Source of the DNA: Neostapfia colusana | Taxonomy: Eukaryota > Streptophyta > Magnoliopsida > Poales > Poaceae | Direction: 5' to 3' | Assembly (NCBI GenBank): GCA_030760725.1 | Contig: JASWHV010000008.1 | Coordinates: 51,125,671 to 51,189,670 of the forward strand | DNA: 64,000 nucleotides | Shown here: piece by piece, positions 31,591 to 43,200 of the stretch | How the letters are laid out: each line of letters begins with the position of its first letter | Position numbering within the stretch: the stretch's first letter is position 1 | The notes under the pieces: generated by a model | Seen by the model: the letters and a program-made list of their open reading frames with translations, nothing else | Told to the model about the DNA's origin: nothing | Databases searched by the model: none | Made by a program: the position numbers and the translations under genes

Positions 31591-32333
31591 AGTAACCTCA
31601 CCAAAGAAAAACATATACCGTTATAACCAGCAATCGTTTTAACAGTGGCTCTACTCGACCACTCACAAACTTGTACTACACGAGATACGTAAGCGTGGTT
31701 AGTACCCGCAGAAAACCACTCAATAATGATGCACTCACGGGTTTGTCATTTCACTCAAGTCCATATCAATAATAAAGACATACACCACATATCATTGTCA
31801 TACGAGTCATCCTTCAGTCAAGACACGTCTCAAGGTACATGACCGGGTTATTCACCGCCCGATGGAGGGATCCACACCTTGGCAATTAAGCACACCGGTG
31901 AACCAGCGTTTTCATATGTCTCATAGAACATGAAGGGTACTAGAGAACATATTTCATGTTACAAACCACACGATGGGGTCTCCTCCTCTTGCCCCTGGGT
32001 TTGCGCACTAGAGGCTAGTGCATTTCATATGTCTCTAAGACATGAAGAGTTTTAGAAATCATATTCACTTCCCATCCAATTTTGAATAGGACATCCCATA
32101 CCACTTTCCTCGTATGAGAGAGATAACCGAAATTGATCTAGTTTCGGTGGCGTTACTTACCACTCTTACCTCATTGTAGGTGCGTCATTACACAATTTAA
32201 ATACAGAAGAGTAACACAAGAGTTAGTGTCGCCACATTAAGTAACTATGCTATTATACTCCTTATACGGGCTTACTACAAAAAACCTCACTCGTAAATGT
32301 CTAAGTTTTTCAAATTATGCTCTTTTCATGTGT
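31591..32333. other. Unassigned sequence between LTRs B and C
   Basis: No gene is recognised. A short element, tttcatatgtctcatagaaca and a variant, is repeated at about 31910 and 32020. It could be the end of LTR B or another transposon remnant. Confidence 0.4.
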
Positions 32334-35300
32334 GCTATTACCGATGCGGCTCTGACACCACGGCCGTGGGGACCAGAGCCCGACGTTCCCGGAATCGCAT
32401 TGGTTGGTGTCGTGTTATGCGACACCCAATAGCATACACAAAAAGATAACACAAATTACATATACAAGTCTTTTATTTCATAAAAGGTTCTCTTATGTAA
32501 TTATTGTAAAACAAATATACTTCGCGGTGGAAATCTACATAACATGTACTCTCAAACCTAACTATGCAGAGAGGAAGCCATCCAACCCTCGAACGCTTCC
32601 CACAAGCAACCAGAATCATAAGGCAGCGGCAAGGTTTTCCGATGAGATTATACAACTCAAAGGTTGTGATATCTCTCTGAATAACCCTCCTCATAAGCAT
32701 AATAATACCTGCAAAACACTTCATATAGCAAGAGTGAGCACGGAGGCTCAGCAAGACTTAACCGTCACCCTAAGATTGAAACTCTACATGAAGGGACTTC
32801 AACATAGGAAAACCTGAAATTTGCATAAGTAACTCGCCTACATGTTCGTCCTTAACTTTCAGTTTTAAGGCATCAATTTGAAGCCTTTAGCCGAGCAGCA
32901 TTGTAACTCAACAATCAAACAAGAAACGCTTCATCACAATGCTTGTTGCACAAGGTGAAATAAACTTTAGTTTGCACTAGTTCTAATCCAAACAAGGTTG
33001 CAATACAAAAGCTTAATCAAATCAGCAGGTATAATGAGTTCCGACTACTCTTTATTACTACATCATGACTCAGTGAACAAGCGGTACTCATATAACCGCG
33101 AGGGGCGGTGATTGGAATCAATACACACCCGGACTGCATGACACATACGCACTTTTGGAAGAGAACTGTTGTATCCTTCAATACTCGTTGTATATAGCAA
33201 CCTTTCACAAGACACCTACATGCCGAATCGGTTCAATCGCCTCGGACAGTAGCCTCTCTCATGGTGCACCAATCTGACGTGATAGTGTTCATGAGCGAGT
33301 TATCAGCTACTGTGCAGTTCGGCCAACAGCCTGAGGCATTTGAAAAAGTCTCGACACCAAGGTTAACAAGTTACATCGGTTTACTGAACCTCGTAATTCA
33401 GTATGCACCCGTTACATGTCAAAACTTGTACAAGGGGTCGCGCACGACGCGATCCTTAACCGACACAGACGGGACTACAATCCCAATCTCCACATCTGCC
33501 TCGCCATACCGGCCCAGACACGATGTGGTCACAAGTCTTGTCCCACCGATCGGGTCGAGATAACCTTGCACGTTCCATCCTACATAACTCCCCATTCACA
33601 TATCAATTTATTAGAGAGTGATCTATGAGTATCATGTCGCGAGTAGACTTTGCTACTCGACTCCTCTCGCGAGTAGAATGCCACTACTCGACTTGTGGTC
33701 AATAAAATGTGACCATCTCCCAAGTAAATTCCAACTACTCGTGTTCTACCGAACCTTTCAACTAAACATTAAGCTTAGCCTCTCGACACGATTAGGCATC
33801 TCACTAACCAACCCACTAATGGTCTTTTGGTTATGCAATTGGGTTTCATACAATCTAGAATTAATGCACATCTCAAGTCTACACAATATAGTGTATGGAA
33901 GGCAAAACTTTATAAAAGCACTTAAATGCAAACCGATGCTTGCCTTTGTTTCTCAGGTGACTAGGGTTATATATATTAGTTAGAATTCTTGTATCACTTA
34001 CTGCTTGATCACTTGTTCTTCTTGCTTCTTGATCAAATCTTCGATTGCTCAACGAAGCTTCATGGTGATACTACACTTATGAAAATGCATGCACAAGCAA
34101 GTATAAATAATTTTTTGCATAAACATGGTCGAATTGAAGGATATAAGAAAATCAGTTTAGAACTGGGGTTGACGTAATGATAGGTTCTAAACTTCTGGTT
34201 GATTTGATTAAAGGAAAAACTCCAAATAATGTTCTTATGAATTCTCACAAACATAAGAATTGATAAGAAGTTCAGGAAGATCCAAGGCTCAACTTGAGCT
34301 GAAACTTTGTATGTGAGCTCCTTGTCACAAGAAAGAATCTTGGACCAAGTTTCAGGATTTTTCATTGAGTAATTCCTCTAGAATAAGTCACAAAGCAGTT
34401 ATGCTAAAAGGAATTAATTCTGCATAAATCTTCATTCTCATGAATTAATTGGAACTACCATTTCAAACATACCTCAGAGAGTGTGTATGAATTTTCCTGG
34501 GATTTTTAGAGCTAAGGATTTACTAGGAGTGATTTTTCAAGTGTTTGCCTTTTTTAATAATATTTCTGGACATTTTTTAGTACAGTAGTTTGTACTCTGA
34601 AATTTTCTACCTAAATCAACTCCAAATGATATGAAACTTTGATAGAAGTTCAATAATAGTTTAAAGAGTATTCTGGTAAATTTTGGAGATTTTTTTATGA
34701 ACCACACTCCCTCAATATTTCTTTTACTGAAGAAATTCAAAGAATTATCCAGAATATATTGTTGACTTTCATACCAATTGAATTCCATATTTGGATAGAT
34801 CTTTCCAGACTGAGTCTAACCTAATTTGAATCACTATCCCAGCAAAACTTATGAATTTCCAAAGTTTGAACTGAAACTGGAACTTCTTTTCAACTCGAAA
34901 TCCTTTAAACAGAAGCTGGGCCCACTAATTTAAAATGAGCCAATCAGACGCGAGAACACACGGGGCCACAGAATTAATGCATGCAGCCACACTAAATCCA
35001 TTAGACACAGAAGATCCTGGCCGAGTTTATTCTCTCACTGACGTGCGGGGCCTGCCCCCGTTCTTCTTCCTCATGCCACCCTTGATTTCCCGCGGCCGGC
35101 CTTGCCGGCAAGCTTGCCGCGGCGGCCTTCCCAGCCACAGAGCTTCATGAAACTTGCCACCTCCACATGATTTTCAACGTTGAATATCCTACCGGCCTCA
35201 GCTCAACCCGAGGATGGCCGGAGATACCCAGGCGATGGTGGCAGTGGTTCAGACAACTCCGGTAATGGCGCTACAGCTCGGTAGAGCTCTAAATCCACTA

Positions 35301-36394
35301 CGGTTAGTTCCTACATCACAGGTGGGACATGGTTAAATCGGAAATGGATCCTGATCAGGGTGAAAACCACTGTAAATATGCTCTCACCGATGACCCGAGC
35401 CCAAAATTGGGTGCGGCCACGAAATTTGGTTTCCAGCGATCATACTCGGTCTTTTTGATCCCTGTTTCTTCGAATATACTCGCAAGGATATGGAGAAGCT
35501 ACGCTAGGATCAGATAAGGTGGAGATACTCCAAGCATGGTGAATTTTGCTAGAAACAATTCAGTGTTCTTAAGAATAGTTGGCACAGGAATTTAAATTGC
35601 TCGGTGCTGAAGCTAAGAACGATAGAGCGCGTTTGGGAACAAGAAGAAGGGACCATCGCGCACCTCAGAAACCTTTTGGTTGAGCTTGAGATACAGTGAA
35701 TCCGCCAGGCGACGATGTGACGCAGAGGCGACTGGCAACGGGGTGGCGATGGAAAAATTCTCTCCAGCCAGCTAGGCGACGGCGATGGTGACTTCCTGGT
35801 ACCTTTGGCGGCTAGAGGAGAGCTCGTGCTGCTTTCCAGTGGCTCAGTTGAGCGGGAGACGCGCTGAACTCGTCGGTTGCCGGAGGACCGAGCTGGTTCT
35901 GCCCGCGGTAGATTTTTCAGCGAGCAGCGCGTGCGAATGAGGATCTAAACTCGGTGGAACGCGAGAGTGAGTGAAGTGGAGAATTTTGTGAGCTCCTCTG
36001 AGCCTTTAAGGCGTGGAATCTTGGAGCAAGGGGAGGCGCACGCCGTTGCCGTGGTGTGCCGCTCGGTGGCGCGCGGTGAGGAAAATAGGGAACCGACTGC
36101 TCTGTCGTGTGACTGACATGTGGGTCCCACACACTTTTCTCTCTCTCTCTCTCCACTGATTAGTCCAATTTATTTCCTGCAAAATACCTCCGGTCATAGT
36201 GATTTACTAAATTTCAAATTTCTGAAGTTTAAAAGTGGGCTGGAGTTTGAATTACACTAAATTGGGTTGAATTTCCCTTTTAATTTTGAATTCAGCCCTA
36301 ATTTGGTGATAACTATCTTTAACTTTTTTGGCCCACATTTAATTCAGAAACTTTCCAATATGAATCACCTCAAATTCAAAGCTGTGAGGTTACA
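32334..36394 (-). mobile_element. Large LTR C (probable solo LTR), minus orientation
   Basis: Read on the minus strand it starts TGTAACCTCACAG at 36394 and carries the same ordered blocks as LTR A: a cccacatgtcag block (near 36120), GC-rich part (35040-36060), aaaggcaagcatcggtttgc near 33930, the ctactcgcgag blocks near 33640-33680, ttgctgagcctccgtgctcac near 32745 and cgcataacacgacacc near 32420. A 5-bp tgtgc occurs on both sides (32329-32333 and 36395-36399), a candidate target duplication, though the LTR would then end in TA, not CA. No gag or pol is present. Confidence 0.6.
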
Positions 36395-36399
36395 TGTGC

Positions 36400-37119
36400 A
36401 TTCATATCTTTGGCAGCAAATTTGAGGTGAACATTTGAGTTCAAAATCTGAATTTAACCTCCCTCATGAACATGAGTTAATCTACACATGGTGTTTAAAT
36501 AAACAACGGGCTAAAACATTCAAATGAACACTTGAACCAGTTTTGTTGAGCAATCATATGTACAATCATGTTGAGAAAGTTTTTGTAAGTTCCATTTTCA
36601 TGAACTTGAAACATCACATTATTCATAATTTAAGTTATTGCCTTTATATTTTTGGGACTTTTACAGAATAGGAATGTCTTCAATCATCAAGAACAATCCT
36701 TGGGGCATATATGCCAACAGGTAAAAGAGGTAAGAGGTCTATGGAGTCGTGCGGGAGCAGAGCATCTGATCGGTATAACAAGTGGGCAGTAGAACTCTGG
36801 CGCTAATTAGCATCTTACTGTATGGGCACAGTATTCTCAAAAGGATCTTCAACTGCACCTCGAGGATGTAATAGAAACTGTGCTTGCTTCTTCTTGTTCC
36901 ACTTAATATAATTGTCGAACGCAGTTCGAAACTCTTGAAAAAAATTCAGCACTTTCACACTACATTACATCCCTTTTCTTTTAATCTTTTGTGTTCGCTA
37001 TTTATTTATACAATTCTGCCATTTTGTATAGGTCCTTCTTGGTTATGGAATATACACAAACTTGAATCTTTTTGAGCAATATGGTTTAGTTTTGAGTGGG
37101 AACCCTGTTCCACCCAAAA
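36400..37119. other. Unassigned intergenic sequence
   Basis: AT-rich sequence. A short stretch at 36720-36910 has exon-like base composition, but no protein similarity could be recognised. Confidence 0.35.
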
Positions 37120-38039
37120 AGTTAGGTGGGCCCATATGATAACCCAAGATGATTTGTTCCTTCTCCTCTTTGCTACCTATGATGTCATACAGTTGTAGCG
37201 ACAGCCAAGTCAATTCAATACTTAGTTTTAAAAAAGTCCACTTAATACTTTCTAAAAAACCACTGGTGCTCCCACAAACCATTCACTCGAATAGGTGCAC
37301 ATATCACATAGCTCATGTAGCTAGAGCAGAGCGATTTTCTTAAATTTTTTTAAGAAATCAATGATATTCATTTTTGGTAGATCATAAAAAAGTAGATTAT
37401 TCAAAAAATTTCTTATATCACAAATGATTAGGACCGTTCGTCATCTATGGAGCTTACATGAAACAGAGACCTTAGTGTAGGACCACCTAGTGACCCCGCT
37501 CTCCTATTGGGTCCATATGACAGCCTAACTGATTTGTACCTTTGCCATTGCTACCAAGCCTATTATGCAGATCATTGATGATTTAGAGTCATATTTATAT
37601 CCAAATGCATTCAATACTTTCTAAAAACCACTAGCACGCACCGAAAAGGTGTACGTATCATGTGTCACATGCACCTAAAGTAGAACAAATCTTTTAAATT
37701 TTGCAAGCAAATTAAGCATACAAAATATCTCGATAGTTCCTCCGTGAAAATAAAGATCATTCGGACATGCTGATCTCACAATTAATGATCATGGTCATTC
37801 ATCTTGCATCGAGTTAGAAAACTACTTGCGCACACTGAGAAGGTGTACATGTCATATAACACATGTAGCTAAAAGAGAACAAATCTTTTAAATTTTACAA
37901 GCAAAATAAAGATACCAATTTTTACGAAAGACCATCTTTAAAAATAAAGATCATTTAGATGTACTGATCTCACAATTGATCAGTACAGTTCACATTGCGT
38001 TGAGCTGAGCTAAAACACCAGCAAACAAGTGGTACAAGG

Positions 38040-38400
38040 CGTTTGCCTAGGCGCGGTTAGGCGCTAGGCGAAGCAAAACCGCGTAGCCTAGAGGGAAAAG
38101 CCGAGGCGGGCGGACAAGGCGCGCGCGGAGGCGGAGAAAGAGTCGGGCGCGTCGGCCTGGGAGGCTCTTTTTGTCGATTCCGTGCCGGAGCCGGCTGATG
38201 GATCCCGCACCGCCGCCACCGGGTCCCGCGTGGGTGTGACGCGGCCGCTGGGAGAGGCCTCTGCTAGGCGGTGACGGAGGCAGTGACTGGAAGCGGATCG
38301 GGTGGATGGCTGCTTGCATCGCGTGCTGCAGGGGGGGCTGGATACGCGCGGGGAGAAAGGGGAGCTGTGGATGGAGGTACTGTCGTGGGAACCCACTCGT
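38040..38400. other. GC-rich island with aggcg repeats
   Basis: A sharply GC-rich block in AT-rich surroundings. It begins with repeats of cctaggcg/ttaggcg (tttgcctaggcgcggttagg). Minus-strand frames are open (38047-38319 and 38088-38411) but resemble no protein I know. A similar aaggc-type motif occurs at 57085 in CACTA2. It may be a captured fragment or a transposon end. Confidence 0.4.
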
Positions 38401-38411
38401 TTGTGTAACAA

Positions 38412-39344
38412 AACACGCTGGTGAGTCCTGTTTGTTCGTTTTGGTTTACTAAAGGGCTGATAAAAGGGTTAAAAAAATGAACTAATAATGTAAAGGGACA
38501 GATTGAATTAGGATGGGATCAAATTTAATTTATTTTAAACTAATATTTAATAAAGATCGAAATAAAATTGTGAAATGACATATAGACCAAGCCCGTTCAC
38601 CACCGCTCAAGGACCACATGCTAGGCTAGAATGCGATGTTGTGCTCCATGCTTATGACCAGGGGATCAAGCCATCTTGGTTTTTTTATTACAAAACGTTG
38701 TTGAGTAAGTTCAACAAAATACTGGATCACCTTTTGATCTTTGAGAGATTCACTGTTCCTATTTATATGCATTAGCGACGTCTCACCTGTCCTAGAAATG
38801 GTTGTAATACAGATATATTTTATTATATTGTGAGATGGTGAAAATATGGTTTCCATGACTTTGTTCCAGATCTAAGTAGTAGTACTACTAGCATTTTACT
38901 TATAAATGGCTACTGTACATCAGGGAGACAGGTGCCATTGAGCTGTATGAAGAGCTTGAGAGCTAGGCGTACAATACTAGATGTAGAATGTACTCCCACT
39001 TTCATAATATTGTACAGTTTGAGTTGCTAGAGTATTAATTGTGTTATATTATTATTCCTTATTTTCTATTATGTTATTTATTTTAGTGCGTTTATGAGAT
39101 AATGATACTTCTCTAATATTTGTCATCCCGGCCTGTGTTGCTCTTATAAACAAGAAGAGTTGACAACGTGAATACGAGGATTACATAAAAATCAACCTTT
39201 CGGTAGAAATAACGTCCGTACATAGTTCTGTATTCTAAAAGTTTTATAATACATGATTTCCACAATACAAAACTGCTAGGCACGCCTAGCCTCTAGATGG
39301 AGTGTTATCACCTGCCTATCGATTAATTTTACCCCATATAATAT
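38412..39344. other. Unassigned AT-rich intergenic sequence
   Basis: No gene or clear element seen. Short A/T runs dominate. Confidence 0.35.
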
Positions 39345-39483
39345 GTGTACATATAATGTGACAGCTAGAGTAGAACAAATCTCTTAAACTTTTTGCAAGG
39401 AAATTAATGATACCAAATATCCTGATTGTTCGTCTCTGAAAATAAAAATCATTTGGATATACTCATCTCACAATTTATTAGTA

Positions 39484-39581
39484 CTCCCTCCGTTCTAAAT
39501 TAATTGAGGTTTAGAAAAAAATTAGTTCAATTTGAACTAAAAATCTTGTCCTAAACGTCAAATAATTCAGAACTGAGAGAG
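39484..39581. mobile_element. Stowaway-type MITE upstream of Argonaute
   Basis: The 98-bp element starts ctccctccgttctaaatt and ends with the partly inverted agaactgagagag, flanked by TA on both sides (39482-39483 and 39582-39583). This is the Tc1/mariner-derived Stowaway pattern common near grass genes. It lies about 670 bp upstream of the Argonaute start codon. Confidence 0.85.
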
Positions 39582-39710
39582 TACCATTTATCTTACATGG
39601 ATCTTACACCAGATGGAAACCCTTATCAGGAAAGCACTTTCCTTTTAAAAGAAGGCTAGATAGGACCACCTAGTGACCCCCTTCAAAGTTCATTCCTTCC
39701 CCTACTCACC

Positions 39711-39760
39711 GCCTATATATATTGGCTCCGCAAGACTTCCGCCGGCCCCGACCCAGTTTC
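39711..39760 (+). promoter_or_regulatory. Probable core promoter of the Argonaute gene
   Basis: A TATA box (ctatatatattgg, about 39713-39725) precedes a GC- and CT-rich leader. Transcription would start about 39750. A plausible 5' UTR intron runs from gacaag|gttaaa (about 39888) to taccgcag|agg (about 40235), leaving a short second leader exon before the ATG at 40253. Confidence 0.55.
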
Positions 39761-40252
39761 GAGAGTGAAGAACCAGGCGACAAAAAGGAAGTCACAAGGA
39801 CGGCGAGGCCAGCAAGAGGAGAGCGCCTCTCTCCTGTCCTGGCAACCATCTCGCACCTCGCTCCTCCCTGCTCGAGTTTGAGACAAGGTTAAATCCAACA
39901 CAGGCATCTCCTCCCATTTCCTGAATAATCGCGACTTGAATCGTTGCATCTCTTGCCCGTGCTTGTGTTGCATATCTCGGCTATTATTTGGATCTGCGGC
40001 GTATGATTATCTCGTAGATTGCTATTCCTTTATGTTTGTGGTTTCTCCTGTTTGATTGTTTCGTTAACAAGGACTGCCGGACTTGCGATTCATGGAATCT
40101 GTAGTTTTGAACGTGCACGATGCGACTCTGTTTGGTTTTTCGGTTCCCCTTCCGTTGTCTTTCTTTGATCGTGGTGTGAATTTTTTTTGGAGAACGATCG
40201 TGGTGTGACTTGTGGAGACGCTCTTGCTACCGCAGAGGCGTGAGCAGTTGCC

Positions 40253-43200
40253 ATGGCGAGCCATCACCATGGTGGAGGTCGAGACGGCGGAGGCCGGGGC
40301 CAAGCGAACCCTAACTTCGCTCAGGGAGGCTTCCGAGGCGGCCGAGGTGAGCAGTACTATGGCGACGACCGCGGTGGCCGTGGCGGCCAGGTCTATGGCG
40401 GCCGCGGTGGGGGCGGTGGTCGTGGCTTCGACGGCCGCGGTGGCCAAGGAGGCGGCGGCTACCAGGGTGGCCGTGACGGGGGCGCCGGCCGAGGCCGTGG
40501 AGGCTACCAGGGTGGCCGTGACGGGGGCGCCGGCCGAGGCGGCGGCGGCTACCAGGGTGGCCGTGAAGAGGGCGGTGGCCGAGGCGGCGGCTACTACCAG
40601 GGCGGCCGTGACGGCGGCGGTGGCCGAGGTCGCGATGGATACCAGGGCGGCAACTACCAGGGACGCGGTGGCCGTGGAGGCCACGACTACGGCCGCGGCG
40701 GCGGGCAGCGGGGAGGCGGGCGTGGTGGCCCTAGCCATCCCCCCGTTCTGCGCCAATCCAGACCGCCCCTCCGCGAGAGCTACGCACTCCAGGCCGCCGC
40801 CATGAAGGAGAAGTTCGAGATGATGGACAACTACCGCGACGCGCCCATGTTCCCGCCGCGCCCAAGCTTCGGCACCTCGGGGAGCCAGTGCATCGTCAGG
40901 GCTAACCATTTCTTCGTCGGCCTCATCGACAAGGGCCTGCATCACTACGACGTACGTCCTCCTCCCTTCTGACCCGACTGATCCTGGTGCCATCATGGCA
41001 TCTGTCTAATTAACCACCGTTCATTGCCTTGTTTGTGTTCGTGTTCGTTGTTTTTCACTCAGGTGAGCATCACGCCGGAATCGACACTGAAGGGCGTGTA
41101 CAGGCAAGTCATGTCGAAGCTGCTGTCCGAACACCAGCGCACGGAGCTCGGCGGCCGCTTCCCGGCTTACGACGGCGGCAAGTCGCTGTTCACTGCCGGC
41201 GAGCTTCCCTTTAAAAGCAAGGAGTTCGACGTGACCTTGACCGCCGGCAGGGCGGAGAGGAGGTACAAAGTGGCGATCAAGCATGCCACGGCGGTCAGCC
41301 TGCACCAGCTGATGATGCTCATGGCGGGCAAGTCCACGGACATCCCCGGGCAGGCGCTGCAGGTCCTCGACATCGTGCTCCGGGACATTGTGCTCAACGA
41401 ATGCATCGATATGGGGTAAGCAGTAAGCACTGCAATACGCCTGATCCTCCTTTGGTGTCTTCGGCTCATTGCTGTGCGCGTCCTTGAATCGGGGTGACAA
41501 GTATCTCTTCTGCTTAGGTACGTGGCGGTTGGCCGGTCATTCTCATCGCCTCTCATTGAGGAACCCACGGATCTCGGTCAGGGAGTGCAAGGATGGAAGG
41601 GGTTCTACCAGAGCATCCGGCCGACGCAGAATGGCTTGTCTGTGGTCATAGGTCAGATATATCTCAATTAAACTCCGGAATTCTTGTCATCTGTCCCACT
41701 GTTTGCAGTTTGTCAAAAAACACACAGTTGGGACGTTCGGGTGGTACTAGAAGTCAGCACTGGATAAAAAGTTGATATGACGTACAACCAGTTCAAATTA
41801 ATCTCATATCGTATTTTAGAGTTCACTAATTTCACATTATTTGTTGACGTAAGGTGGATTCAATAGAATTTGGGAACTTAGCAGTGACCTCTTCAGGAAG
41901 TATGAAAATTACTTGCGAATCTTCCACATTTTCCAGCACATATTTTATGGATTTTGATTTTTAGATGTTTGAGTGCTGCACATTTTCCATGCAGACATCT
42001 CTTCAACACCTTTCATTGAAGCCCTGCCACTGGTTGACTTTGTCAAGAAGGTTCTGAAAAAAGACCCCCGGAGCAATTTTACTACTATAAATCCAACGGA
42101 TATTGTCGAGGTATGTTTTATTTTTTGCTTGTGGTGGAAATTTCGTTGTTCAAAGTTTTGCACATAAGATGGATGTTGCCGTTTACTGAACTCGCAGATC
42201 AAGAAGGCCCTCAGAGGTCTGAAGATTGAAGTCACACACCGAGGAGATCAGCGCAGGAAGTACCGAATTGCCGCGTTAACGCGGCAGCTTGCTCGCGACC
42301 TGACGTATGGCTTACTACCCTTTTTCTTTCATGTTGTTGTTAAAGACATCTTAGTATCTCTTGCTTTAATGTGGCCATTGAATGTCCTAACGACAGTGCT
42401 TTTTTTAATATAAAACTCGTCGATTATCAGGTTTGAAGCGGCCCCTGGGGTTGCAAAGACGGTCCAAAATTACTTCAGAGAAGTATACGGGCTGAATCTA
42501 CAATACGATTTTCTACCTTGTATACAAGTTGGCAGCGAGCAGAGGCCCAACTACCTTCCTATGGAGGTTCCTAATTTTGGACATGAGATTCAGCATTTGA
42601 CCTAGTTGCTCTACTCTTGATTCTGAATTTTCATTTGTACTTCAGGTTTGTAAGATAGTTCCTGGACAGCGTTATCAGAAGAAGCTAGACGACGATCAGT
42701 CTAAAGCTCTAACGGGTTCAACCTGCGAGCAGCCAAGTCTTCGCGAGGACCACATTTGTCAGGTTCATGCATGCTGTTTGCATATTAATAGTCTGCAAAA
42801 CACGTTTCTAGGTTTCTCTATCCTAACTTCCCTTTCGCTTAGATTGTTGAGCGCACCCAATACAACAGCAGTAATCGTGCTAAGGAGTTTGGCATAGAAG
42901 TTGACTACAGCCCAACTTCTGTTCAGGCTAGAGTTCTACCGGCCCCCAGTGTAATCCTTCTCCACTTTCTTTTTTTTTAATCTGTAAAAGTCATTTCTCT
43001 GATTAGATTATATCCTATTACTATCTCTGCAGCTGAGGTACTATGGAACTGGATCTGAGAGTTTGTGCTGCCCAACGGTAGGGAGCTGGAACATGATAAA
43101 AAAGGTATGTCTTGAGCTACGGGGCAGAATACTTTCAATAATATTGTGCAACGTGCGAGGAACTTTTCTCGTGTTCTATTTATTATAAGTTTATACCCAA

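Larger units (their letters stand above)
37120..39480 (+). repeat. Diverged copies of a ~350-bp repeat upstream of the Argonaute
   Basis: Two long copies (about 37120-37430 and 37480-37800) share ccatatga-aaccc/agcct, gatttgt, attcaatactt, tttctaaaa-accact and a ggtgcac/ggtgtac block followed by agctagagcagagcg-type sequence. Partial copies are at about 37838-37990 and 39345-39480 (acatgtagctaaaagagaac, aaatctcttaaac, gatctcacaatt). Spacing and partial overlap suggest a degraded tandem array or repeated insertion of one element. Confidence 0.75.

Noticed and set aside
38575..38856. Small gene in the Argonaute upstream region
   Set aside because: Short frames on both strands without similarity, start context or splice support.
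40064..40996. 310-codon minus-strand frame opposite Argonaute exon 1
   Set aside because: It is the shadow of the GC-rich Gly/Arg repeat; it has no family match, while the plus strand joins in frame to 19 further exons.
41416..41994. Reading through Argonaute introns as extra coding sequence
   Set aside because: Stops occur soon after each donor, and GT-AG splicing restores a single frame across all 20 exons.
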